Of a DNA stretch of 45,863 nucleotides, positions 6,255 through 13,984 are shown one piece after another. Numbering within the stretch: the stretch's first letter is position 1; the number at the start of each line of letters is the position of its first letter. Origin of the DNA: Bacteroidales bacterium UBA6828 (GTDB lineage Bacteria > Bacteroidota > Bacteroidia > Bacteroidales > Paludibacteraceae); assembly GCA_002452095.1 (NCBI GenBank), contig DKEG01000062.1:11192-57054 (forward strand). The letters run 5' to 3'. The notes beneath the pieces were generated by a model. It did no database searches. It had not been told where the DNA came from and saw nothing but the letters and a program-made list of their open reading frames with translations. Made by a program: the position numbers and the translations under genes.

Positions 6255-7375
6255 AACGTGTAAAAAGTCTTTTGACCATATTGCTCTTGTCTTGCGCTGC
6301 CCTTGCGGTGGCGCAAAACAGAGTGGTCAATACCGGTACCGCGTCCCGTACGGTCATCAATCTGAACGACACTACGGGTGGCGGCACGATGAGTATATGG
6401 GAGCAATTGGAGCAGGAGCGCGTTGCGCAGGAGAAAGCCGAGCAACTGCGGCAGCAGCAGGAGCAGGCAGAGCGTGAGGCGGCGGAGAAAGCCCGTCTGG
6501 AGCGGGAAGAGCAGGAGCGTATCGCCGCCGAGCAGCGTTTGCAGCAGGAGAAAGCCGAACAGGAACGCCTTGCGGCAGAGAAAGCACGGCAGAAAGAGCA
6601 GGAGCGTATCGCCGCCGAGCAGCGTTTGCTGCAGGAGAAAGCCGAGCAGGAACGCCTTGCGGCAGAGAAAGCACGGCAGAAAGAGCAGGAGCGTATCGCC
6701 ACCGAGCAGCGTTTGCAGCAGGAGAAAGCCGAACAGGAACGCCTTGCGGCAGAGAAAGCGCAGCAAAAAGAACTGGCGCGGCAAGAGGCGGAACGTCAAG
6801 CCGCATTGCGCCAAGCCTACCAAGACAGCGTCAAGGCTGTAAAAAAGGAGCGTTTTGCGGAGTGGAAAAACTCGTTCCCTATGTCGCACATTCTGATGGC
6901 AAACGGAGCATTCGCCCTTTATCCCGAGTACGCTTTCGGTCTGACCTACGGGCAGGTGCATATCGGCGGATGGTATGTGAATGTTATGCTTAATGCGAAC
7001 ATTCACGTCACAAGTACGGATGTTGCTGCTTTCGATTATCCGCCGTTTTATACGGGCAGGCAGGACGCTATGCGCTTGTCGGCAACGATAGGCGGATTGG
7101 TGCGCCTGTATGTGCCGGTGTATTTCTATGCCGGTGTCGGTTACGGCTACCGTGCAGCATATTTCGAGGACATAGAGCATCAGTGGATACGCCAGTCGTA
7201 TGCCGATGCCACACCCGGACACGGCGTGCATTGGGAACTCGGTTTGACGGGGAATATCAAAGGTTTCTCTCTGTCGGCAGGTTTGTCGGCTATCTCGGGT
7301 ATCAGTTACCCAGGCACCTATTATGAGGCGAAAATCGGTATCGGTTGTTTCATCAATCAAAAAGCGAAGAAATGA
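6251..7375 (+). CDS. Exported coiled-coil protein with C-terminal barrel-like domain
   Basis: A 374-residue protein. A signal peptide (about 1-21, ending ALAVAQ) is followed by a short linker. A long Glu/Gln/Arg/Ala-rich coiled coil (about 50-195) contains three near-identical 29-residue repeats (ERIAAEQRLQQEKAEQERLA core). The C-terminal ~170 residues (from about 205) are rich in alternating aromatic and glycine positions (GAFALYPEYAFGLTYG, YFYAGVGYGYRAAYF) and end in a strand-like segment, like a small outer-membrane beta-barrel. I infer an outer-membrane protein with a periplasmic coiled-coil arm. It is coupled to both neighbours by ATGA overlaps (6251 and 7372). Function unknown. Confidence 0.8.
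   Translation: MKRVKSLLTILLLSCAALAVAQNRVVNTGTASRTVINLNDTTGGGTMSIWEQLEQERVAQEKAEQLRQQQEQAEREAAEKARLEREEQERIAAEQRLQQEKAEQERLAAEKARQKEQERIAAEQRLLQEKAEQERLAAEKARQKEQERIATEQRLQQEKAEQERLAAEKAQQKELARQEAERQAALRQAYQDSVKAVKKERFAEWKNSFPMSHILMANGAFALYPEYAFGLTYGQVHIGGWYVNVMLNANIHVTSTDVAAFDYPPFYTGRQDAMRLSATIGGLVRLYVPVYFYAGVGYGYRAAYFEDIEHQWIRQSYADATPGHGVHWELGLTGNIKGFSLSAGLSAISGISYPGTYYEAKIGIGCFINQKAKK
6509..6769 (+). repeat. Three 87-bp tandem repeats within the coiled-coil gene
   Basis: Units start at 6509, 6596 and 6683, exactly 87 bp (29 codons) apart, and differ at only a few bases. Such identity at DNA level suggests recent duplication and possible copy-number variation between strains. Confidence 0.85.
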
Positions 7376-9612
7376 AAAAGACAAAACTCTGTATTTTGGT
7401 AGCAGGCGCGTTGTGCTTGTCCGGTTGCCAAAAAGATGATTGTGCGCAGGTGATAACCGTCAGCACAGGCGATGTGGCGAACATAACCGGTTGGTCGGCG
7501 GATATTGCGGGCGTGGTGCAAGTCCATGATGACAATCAGACGTATGTTTCCGATCCGAGTGTCCGTTTTGAGGAGCACGGTATATGTTGGAATACCACGG
7601 GCGAACCCACACGCAATGATGATTTTGCGGCGGACAATGCGGCTGATTTCGGTGCTTTTGTCTGCACGGCGGGCAATTTGAGTTGCGGAACCACCTATTT
7701 TGTGCGTACCTACGTCAAGAGCGGACGCTATCTGACTTACGGTGAGGAGAAGACGTTTACCACTCCCGACTTAGCCCAAGTGGAGACAGGGGAGGCAAAA
7801 TCCGTCACGGGTTATACGGCGCTCATAGAATGCAAGATACTCTCTGACGGCGGTTCGGATGTACAAAGGTGCGGTGTGCTGTATAGCAACTATCGTACGC
7901 CGCAGCAGGGGGACAAACAGGTCGTCGGCACGCTCGAAAACGGGGTGTTCCAATGTGCGCTGACCTCGCTGCAGCATACCACCACCTATTATGTGCGTGC
8001 GTTTGCCGAGACGGCGGCGGGCATAGCGTACGGCAATACGGTTTCGTTTGCCACGCTGCGTATGCCTGTGGTGCTGACCAAAGGGTTTGCCGACCGCACG
8101 GAGAACGCGGTAACGGTTATCGGACAGGTAACGGACAACGGCGGCGAAGAGATAACCGAGTGCGGTATCTGCTACAACACTACGGGGCAACCCTCTGTCA
8201 AGGACGGCAAACTGACGCATACTGCCACCATGGAGGAGTTCCGCTGCACTATCACCTCTATGGAACATACGCAACCCTATTATGCACGTGCGTACGCCGT
8301 CAATACAGTGGGCATCTCGTATGGCGATGTGCTGGCGTTCTATTGGAAACCGACCGTTACCACCTTGGCTACCACCAATGTGGCGTACACTACGGCTACG
8401 TGCAATGGCAATGTGGTATCCAACGGCGGGCGGACCGTCACCGAGTGCGGTATTTGCTATTCCACCGAAAGTGAGCCTACGATAGACGACAGGAAGGCGG
8501 TGTCTGCGACCACGATGGGTACATATGTCTGCCAACTGACCGGTTTGCAGGCGGGAACAACCTATCATTGCCGTGCGTATGCCGTCAATGCCGAGGGTGT
8601 TTCCTATGGCGGTGAACGCACGTTCATCACCCTTGCATACACCCTCCCGAATGTACAGACGGGCGGTGTTTCCAATGTGGGGCATACTTCTGCAACCTGC
8701 GCTGCCAATGTGCTTTCCGACGGCGGTCAAGCCGTAACGGAGCGTGGTATCTGCTATGCTTTGTCGTCCAATCCGACCACGGCGGACAGTAAGATTACAG
8801 TCGGGGCTGGTACAGGCAGTTTTACGGCTACTTTGTCCGATTTGCAGGCGGGGCAAACATACCACTATCGTGCGTATGCTGTCAGTGCACAAGGTACGGC
8901 GTATGGCGAAGAACGCACGTTTGACACGCAGGCTTACTCCGTTCCGAGTGTACAAACGGGAGACGCTGCCAATATCACTTATTCATCGGCGCAATGTTCA
9001 GGCACAGTGCTTTCCGATGGTGGGCAGGCGGTCTCTGTGCGGGGAATATGCTATTCCGTCTCTCCCAATCCGACGATTGAGAATACTTGTGCTCGTAAAG
9101 GGAATGGCGTGGGAACTTTCACGGCTACTTTGAATAATCTGAAAATAGGGAAAACGTACTATTATCGCGCATACGCTACCAATGCATTGGGAACGACGTA
9201 TGGGGAGGAACGTTCTTTTACTACACAAAATACATTTGCGGGCATTATACCTTCCGGAACTACTTTTACATCACAGAATATCACCTTTAAGGCAGCCAAA
9301 GGTAGCGGAACAGTAGAACCCGCTTATTTTGAGAACTACCAGAGATTGCGTGTGTATGCCAAAGGTATATTTACCATTTCGTCTTCGGTATATACGATAC
9401 ACTCTATTGCCATCACAACCGACCAACCTGATTTATTGGCAAATCTGACACCTAATACGGGAACGGTTTCGCTGAATGCGGATCGTACGATAATCACGTG
9501 GACGGGTTCGGCAAGCAATGTCGTATTAAAACTGAGCGAACGCAATATCAATGATACAAATCCCGGACGACTATCCATCCAATCGATAGATGTGGTAGTG
9601 GAAGAGAAGTAA
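7372..9612 (+). CDS. Lipoprotein with six FN3-like repeats
   Basis: A 746-residue protein with a lipobox signal (LCLSGC). Six repeats of ~95 residues follow. Each has a strand region, a GICY or GICW motif in the middle and a conserved end like TTYYVRAYAxNxxGxxYG-ExxFxT. This is a common Bacteroidota surface module with a fibronectin-type-III-like fold. The last ~120 residues (from FAGIIPSGTTFTSQ) form a separate beta-rich domain ending IDVVVEEK. I chose the ATG at 7372, overlapping the previous TGA, instead of the earlier in-frame Met, because it places the signal sequence at the start. Probably surface-exposed and binding a ligand or partner, possibly the barrel protein encoded just upstream; the ligand is unknown. 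Confidence 0.85.
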   Translation: MKKTKLCILVAGALCLSGCQKDDCAQVITVSTGDVANITGWSADIAGVVQVHDDNQTYVSDPSVRFEEHGICWNTTGEPTRNDDFAADNAADFGAFVCTAGNLSCGTTYFVRTYVKSGRYLTYGEEKTFTTPDLAQVETGEAKSVTGYTALIECKILSDGGSDVQRCGVLYSNYRTPQQGDKQVVGTLENGVFQCALTSLQHTTTYYVRAFAETAAGIAYGNTVSFATLRMPVVLTKGFADRTENAVTVIGQVTDNGGEEITECGICYNTTGQPSVKDGKLTHTATMEEFRCTITSMEHTQPYYARAYAVNTVGISYGDVLAFYWKPTVTTLATTNVAYTTATCNGNVVSNGGRTVTECGICYSTESEPTIDDRKAVSATTMGTYVCQLTGLQAGTTYHCRAYAVNAEGVSYGGERTFITLAYTLPNVQTGGVSNVGHTSATCAANVLSDGGQAVTERGICYALSSNPTTADSKITVGAGTGSFTATLSDLQAGQTYHYRAYAVSAQGTAYGEERTFDTQAYSVPSVQTGDAANITYSSAQCSGTVLSDGGQAVSVRGICYSVSPNPTIENTCARKGNGVGTFTATLNNLKIGKTYYYRAYATNALGTTYGEERSFTTQNTFAGIIPSGTTFTSQNITFKAAKGSGTVEPAYFENYQRLRVYAKGIFTISSSVYTIHSIAITTDQPDLLANLTPNTGTVSLNADRTIITWTGSASNVVLKLSERNINDTNPGRLSIQSIDVVVEEK

Positions 9613-9687
9613 AAGATTATTTTGGGTGCAGAAGCGGATTGCCGTCGGGTAGTCCGCTTTTGTTGTTTTGCTGCGCAAACAAAGGGA

Positions 9688-9719
9688 TATTTGTGTATGT
9701 GCGGAAAAAGTTGTACCTT
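9688..9719 (+). promoter_or_regulatory. Bacteroidota promoter of the aminotransferase gene
   Basis: TTTG at 9688-9691, 20 bp, TACCTTTG at 9712-9719; the ATG follows at 9746. The surrounding ~50 bp are nearly identical to the promoter of the 6S-like RNA (5265-5310). Confidence 0.85.
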
Positions 9720-9745
9720 TGCAAACAAATAAAAAACGTACGGAT

Positions 9746-10957
9746 ATGAGGATTTCGAAGCGTATTGACTCGCTGAGCGAGTCGCAGACATTGCAGATTG
9801 CGGCGCGTTGCCAACAGTTGCGTGCCGAGGGGGTGGATGTGATCGGTTTGTCGCTCGGCGAACCCGATTTTGCGGCTCCGCAGCACGTAAAAGAGGCAGC
9901 GAAAGCCGCTGTGGACAACGATTTTTCCCACTACGGTCCCGTCCCCGGTTTCCCCTCCTTGCGTGAGGCGATTGCCAAGACGCTCAACGAGGAACTCGGT
10001 GAGCATAACCCGCAGGCGTTCACTGCGAACGAGATCATCGTGTCGGTGGGCGCGAAGCACTGCCTTTGCAACGCTATCGAGACGCTGGTAGGACCGGGCG
10101 ACGAGGTCATTCTGCCCACGCCGTGCTGGGTGAGTTATGTGGAGATGGTGAAGTTGGCGGAGGGCAAGAGCGTCCTGGTGCGCACTACGATGGAGAACAA
10201 CTTCTGCATCACGGCGGAGCAGTTGGAAGCGGCTATCACGCCCAACACCCGTCTGCTGGTGCTCTGTACGCCCAACAACCCGACAGGCAGCGTCTATAGC
10301 CACGAGGCACTCGTGGACATTGTGCGTGTATTGGAGAAACACCCGCAGATAAGCGTCATCTCCGACGAGATCTATGAGCATATCCTCTATACGGGGCACC
10401 ACGAGAGTCTCGGACAGTTCGGGGCTTTGAAAGACCGTCTCGTCATTATCAACGGCGTGAGCAAGAGCCACGCCATGACGGGCTACCGTATCGGCTGGAT
10501 GGCGTGCCACGATAAGGGCTTTATCAGTGCCGTCAAACGCTTGCAGGGGCAGCAGTGCACTTGCGCCACCACCATTGCGCAGAAGGCAGCCGAGGCGGCT
10601 TATACGGGCGATAAGACCTGCGTGGAGACTATGCGGCAGGCCTTTGAACGCCGCCGTAACCTGATTATCGGTTTGGCTCGCGAGATACCCGGCTGGAAGA
10701 TTATCGAACCGCAGGGGGCTTTTTATCTGTTCCCCGACGTGTCGTACTGTTTCGGCAAGCAGACCCCGCAGGGGCAGACCCTCAAGAATGCCGACGATGT
10801 GGTGGAATACCTGCTCAACGAGGCGCACGTGGCGTGCGTGAGCGGCTCGGCTTTCGGCGAGGACCACTGCATCCGCCTCTCGTACGCCACCAGTGAAGCG
10901 AACATCACGGAGGCTATGAGACGTATCAAATCCGCACTTGAAGCAATTAACAATTAA
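9746..10957 (+). CDS. Class I/II pyridoxal-phosphate aminotransferase (aspartate aminotransferase-like)
   Basis: A 403-residue fold-type I aminotransferase. Landmarks: LSLGEPDFAAP near residue 35, the substrate segment YGPVPGFPSLREAIA, TPNNPTGS, the cofactor aspartate in ISDEIYEHI, and the Schiff-base lysine in NGVSKSHAMTGYRIGW. A C-terminal arginine for the substrate carboxylate is present in CIRLSYATS. These match the aspartate/prephenate aminotransferase group, which moves amino groups between aspartate or aromatic amino acids and 2-oxoglutarate; the exact substrate cannot be read off. Start chosen at MRISKRID, 27 bp after the -7 element; the longer frame would begin upstream of the promoter. 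Confidence 0.9.
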   Translation: MRISKRIDSLSESQTLQIAARCQQLRAEGVDVIGLSLGEPDFAAPQHVKEAAKAAVDNDFSHYGPVPGFPSLREAIAKTLNEELGEHNPQAFTANEIIVSVGAKHCLCNAIETLVGPGDEVILPTPCWVSYVEMVKLAEGKSVLVRTTMENNFCITAEQLEAAITPNTRLLVLCTPNNPTGSVYSHEALVDIVRVLEKHPQISVISDEIYEHILYTGHHESLGQFGALKDRLVIINGVSKSHAMTGYRIGWMACHDKGFISAVKRLQGQQCTCATTIAQKAAEAAYTGDKTCVETMRQAFERRRNLIIGLAREIPGWKIIEPQGAFYLFPDVSYCFGKQTPQGQTLKNADDVVEYLLNEAHVACVSGSAFGEDHCIRLSYATSEANITEAMRRIKSALEAINN

Positions 10958-10973
10958 TATACAGGGGAAGTCC

Positions 10974-11018
10974 TTAAGGACATTAAGGACATTAAGGACT
11001 TTAGGGACTTTAAGGATA
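10974..11018. repeat. 9-bp-period tandem repeat, five units
   Basis: TTAAGGACA, TTAAGGACA, TTAAGGACT, TTAGGGACT, TTAAGGATA, exactly in register, ending 6 bp before the ATG at 11025. So it forms the translation-initiation region of the next gene. The same nonamer core in inverse orientation stands at 20372-20416. Confidence 0.85.
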
Positions 11019-11024
11019 TATTTT

Positions 11025-11546
11025 ATGGATCGGCAGGAACAGGTAGAGCGGTATCTGCAAGCGCATCACATCAATTATTCGTGCTACAACCACCCCGAGG
11101 GCAAGACCATCGAGGAGGCGAAACGCTGGTGGCACAACGACGGGAGTGTGCATTGCAAAAACATCTTTATGCGCAACCACAAGGGCAATCAGCACTATCT
11201 GATCTGTTTCGATTGCGACCACGACCTGGCTATTCACGACCTGGAGCAACGGCTCAAAGCCTCGCTGCAAGCCGCAGGACACCCCGCTCCCGGCAAACTC
11301 TCTTTCGCAAGCCCCGAGCGGATGATGCGTTATCTCGGGTTGGAACCCGGCAGCGTCAGTCCCTTCGGGCTGATCAATGATACCGAACATCACGTAATCC
11401 TGTTTCTCGACCAAAACCTGCAAAACGCCGCTTCGCTCAGTTTCCACCCCAACGATTGCCGTGGCACGGTAGTGATCAGTCAGGAGGAGTTCCGAAAGTA
11501 CCTCGAAACGGTCGGAAATCGGGTGGAGTGGCTGGAATTGTATTGA
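11025..11546 (+). CDS. YbaK/ProX-type aminoacyl-tRNA deacylase
   Basis: The family hydrolyses misacylated tRNAs such as Ala-tRNA(Pro). The 173-residue protein shows the fold's marks: YNHPEGKTIEEAKR at the start, CKNIFMRNHKG for the active-site lysine region, and GLEPGSVSPFGLIND, the conserved G-x-V-S-P-F-G loop. Length fits the ProXp-ala group. I start at the ATG 11025 (MDRQEQVERYL); the frame upstream reads through the nonamer repeat. No own promoter is visible, so it may be co-transcribed with the aminotransferase, 67 bp upstream. Confidence 0.88.
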   Translation: MDRQEQVERYLQAHHINYSCYNHPEGKTIEEAKRWWHNDGSVHCKNIFMRNHKGNQHYLICFDCDHDLAIHDLEQRLKASLQAAGHPAPGKLSFASPERMMRYLGLEPGSVSPFGLINDTEHHVILFLDQNLQNAASLSFHPNDCRGTVVISQEEFRKYLETVGNRVEWLELY

Positions 11547-11673
11547 TAGACCGTCTGCATAGTATAAAATGCTCCTTTGCCGCTCTGCGGCAAGAAATCC
11601 AAGTAAATAGTTGTCTTTACATCCATAAATTGCCATCAATCTTATTCGCCTGCGGCGGTTGAAACTTTAGAGA

Positions 11674-12459
11674 ATGGATTTTACATTAGCCAAATACAAT
11701 GAGTTGCTGCTTGCTTTTCAGGCGGAAGGCTATGCTTTTCTGACTTTTGAGGACTATTGCACGGCGGAGCATCTGCCCGACCGCTATGTGGTTTTGCGGC
11801 ACGATGTGGACAAACGCCCGCAGAATAGCGTTGCCACAGCGGAGATCGAGAACAGGATACACGCGCGGGCAAGTTATTATTTCCGTGTCGTACCGGAGAG
11901 CAATCAGCCTGATGCCATACGCCGCATAGCCGCCTTGGGACACGAGATAGGCTACCACTACGAGGATATGGCACTTGCCGGCGGTGATACAGACAAGGCG
12001 TTTCGGCACTTTGAGCAGAGCCTGCGCTATTTCCGTACATACTACCCCGTCCGCACCGTCTGTATGCACGGTGCCCCCGCAAGCCGCTATGACGGGCGCG
12101 ACCTGTGGAAAAAATACGACTATCATCGGTTGGGAATAGTGGGCGAACCCTATTTTGACGTGGATTTTTCTCAGGTATTCTATCTCACGGATACGGGGCG
12201 GTGCTGGGACGGATACAGGGTTTCGGTGCGGGACAAGATACCCCTCCGGCAGAACGAATGGGTGCGGCAGGGACTGACGTATCACACAACGGACGATATT
12301 ATACGGGCATTGGCAGACGGCACCTTGCCACCAAGACTTATGATGACCACCCATCCCCAGCGGTGGGCGGCAAGCAGAGGGCAGTGGGCGAAAGAACTGA
12401 TAGTACAGAATATAAAAAATATAGTTAAGCGAATTTTGATTGTATGCGGAAGCAAATAA
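11674..12459 (+). CDS. Polysaccharide deacetylase-like protein
   Basis: A 261-residue cytoplasmic-looking protein without a signal peptide. It has the NodB-like motif LRHDVD (about residue 43) and a following HEIGYHYEDM, which resembles the metal-binding H-x3-H of carbohydrate esterase family 4. RHDVDKRP proteins of this kind are common in surface-polysaccharide loci. Its end overlaps the sugar-transferase gene by 16 bp (12444-12459), indicating joint expression and a common role in glycan synthesis. Substrate unknown. 11547-11673 is non-coding. Confidence 0.75.
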   Translation: MDFTLAKYNELLLAFQAEGYAFLTFEDYCTAEHLPDRYVVLRHDVDKRPQNSVATAEIENRIHARASYYFRVVPESNQPDAIRRIAALGHEIGYHYEDMALAGGDTDKAFRHFEQSLRYFRTYYPVRTVCMHGAPASRYDGRDLWKKYDYHRLGIVGEPYFDVDFSQVFYLTDTGRCWDGYRVSVRDKIPLRQNEWVRQGLTYHTTDDIIRALADGTLPPRLMMTTHPQRWAASRGQWAKELIVQNIKNIVKRILIVCGSK

Positions 12460-13943
12460 GCATTGACATTGTTATCTGGATTGTTTCTACTGTAATTTGT
12501 TTGATTTGGCGGTTGGCGGCTGACAAGGCGGAGATATGGAGTTATCTCGGTTTGTTTGCCCTGATGCTGCTTGTATGGATTGCCATAGGCGCGGTTTTCC
12601 AACTCTACCGTTCCTACAAGAAAGTATGGTACTGGCAGTCGCTGCTCTCCTTGCTGCTCACTGCCACGGCGATGTTGCTGCTTTGCCGGTACGCTTTGCC
12701 GGAGTTGGACCGGCAATTTTCAACCACCGTGGCAATGTGGATGGTGGGCATCGTTACCATTATCGATTTCTTCGTCATACTGGCGGAGCATTATTGGAAA
12801 TACGCACAGAATATGACGGTGCCCGCTATGCAGATAGAGCAACGCGAGCATGCCACCGTAGTGCGTCCCGACGAGCGCCGCAGCGAGGCAAGCATAGAGT
12901 CTATTCACCGGTCGGTCTTGTCGCTTACAACAGAGGAGGATTACCAAATGCTCTTGGAGAAAGCCCGTTTGGACAACCGGCAGACCAAGGTGGTTGCCAA
13001 CAGAGACCGTTTCAGTTTCCTGCAGATACCGGATTATGAATACAATACATTGGTGGACTTGACGCTGCTCAACGATGCAAAGGGTATAAACCGCCGTTTC
13101 TGTATCGTTAATCAGAAACTGCCCGACGAGGGGCGATACGTGTGCTGCTACCGCCCGCAGGAGTATATCAAACAGAAAATACTCAACCGCTATCCGCCCG
13201 TTATCCGCTGGATAGTCTATTCGGCGTATTTCTTTTGGAAACGTGTCATTCCGCGTCTGCTCCTGATGTCGCGTCTCTACTACGACCTGACCAAAGGGCG
13301 CAAACGTATGCTCAGCAAGACGGAGGTGTTCGGACGCTTGTACTATTGCGGCTTCGAGGTGGACGAGGTGGTGCCGATGGGGCATATAGAGTATATCTTT
13401 GCGCACCGCCATTCGCAGCCTTACCCGCAGGAGCAGATTAAAGTCTATGGTCCGTTGATCAAACTGCGCCGCGTGGGGAAAGACAAAAAGTACGTGTATA
13501 TCTATAAGTTCCGCACTATGCACCCCTACGCCGAGTATATCCAGAAGTACGTGTTCGACAAGCGGGGAGGAATGGACATAGCCGACAAGAGCAACGATGA
13601 CTGGCGTATCACCACGTGGGGGAGGTGTATGCGCAAGTACTGGTTGGACGAACTGCCTATGCTCATCAACTGGCTCAAAGGCGATGTCAAACTGGTGGGC
13701 GTGCGCCCTATCTCGCAGACAATGTTCGATACCTATCCTGCTGACCTGCAGGAGAAACGCACCCGCTGCAAACCTGGGCTGATACCGCCTTTCTATATCG
13801 ACCACCCGAAGACGTTTGACGAACTGTTCGCAAGCGAGAACAAGTACCTGGACGCCTATTTCAAGCACCCTTTCCTGACCGATGTGCGCTATTTCTTCCT
13901 CACAATGCACTCGATATTGTTCAAGCGTATGCACTCGGCGTGA
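12444..13943 (+). CDS. Membrane sugar transferase (undecaprenyl-phosphate glycosyl-1-phosphate transferase family)
   Basis: A 499-residue protein. Residues 1-125 hold about four transmembrane segments. A soluble linker of ~200 residues follows. The C-terminal bacterial sugar transferase domain carries KFRTMHPYAE, DDWRITTWGRCMRKYWLDEL, GDVKLVGVRPIS and RCKPGLIPPF. Such enzymes move a sugar-1-phosphate from a nucleotide sugar onto the lipid carrier and start synthesis of O-antigen, capsule or exopolysaccharide. The long linker and the poorly conserved first third make it unlike classic WcaJ. It overlaps the deacetylase-like gene; the two form a small glycan unit ending in a convergent gap with the nuclease gene. 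Confidence 0.85.
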   Translation: MRKQISIDIVIWIVSTVICLIWRLAADKAEIWSYLGLFALMLLVWIAIGAVFQLYRSYKKVWYWQSLLSLLLTATAMLLLCRYALPELDRQFSTTVAMWMVGIVTIIDFFVILAEHYWKYAQNMTVPAMQIEQREHATVVRPDERRSEASIESIHRSVLSLTTEEDYQMLLEKARLDNRQTKVVANRDRFSFLQIPDYEYNTLVDLTLLNDAKGINRRFCIVNQKLPDEGRYVCCYRPQEYIKQKILNRYPPVIRWIVYSAYFFWKRVIPRLLLMSRLYYDLTKGRKRMLSKTEVFGRLYYCGFEVDEVVPMGHIEYIFAHRHSQPYPQEQIKVYGPLIKLRRVGKDKKYVYIYKFRTMHPYAEYIQKYVFDKRGGMDIADKSNDDWRITTWGRCMRKYWLDELPMLINWLKGDVKLVGVRPISQTMFDTYPADLQEKRTRCKPGLIPPFYIDHPKTFDELFASENKYLDAYFKHPFLTDVRYFFLTMHSILFKRMHSA

Positions 13944-13945
13944 GT

Positions 13946-13978
13946 GCTATCCTAAGCCTATCCTATGCGCATCCTATG
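13946..13978. repeat. 11-bp-period tandem repeat (ATCC class), three units
   Basis: GCTATCCTAAG, CCTATCCTATG, CGCATCCTATG fill the 41-bp gap between two convergent genes. The units share only the ATCC core and the 11-bp spacing with the repeats at 5158, 20434 and 28029. Confidence 0.75.
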
Positions 13979-13984
13979 CGGATT

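Noticed and set aside
7771..8955. Minus-strand frame of 394 codons opposite the repeat lipoprotein
   Set aside because: The plus-strand gene has a signal peptide and repeated domains; the other frame is a shadow in GC-rich DNA.
9617..10867. Minus-strand frame of 416 codons
   Set aside because: Opposite a complete aminotransferase with all motifs.
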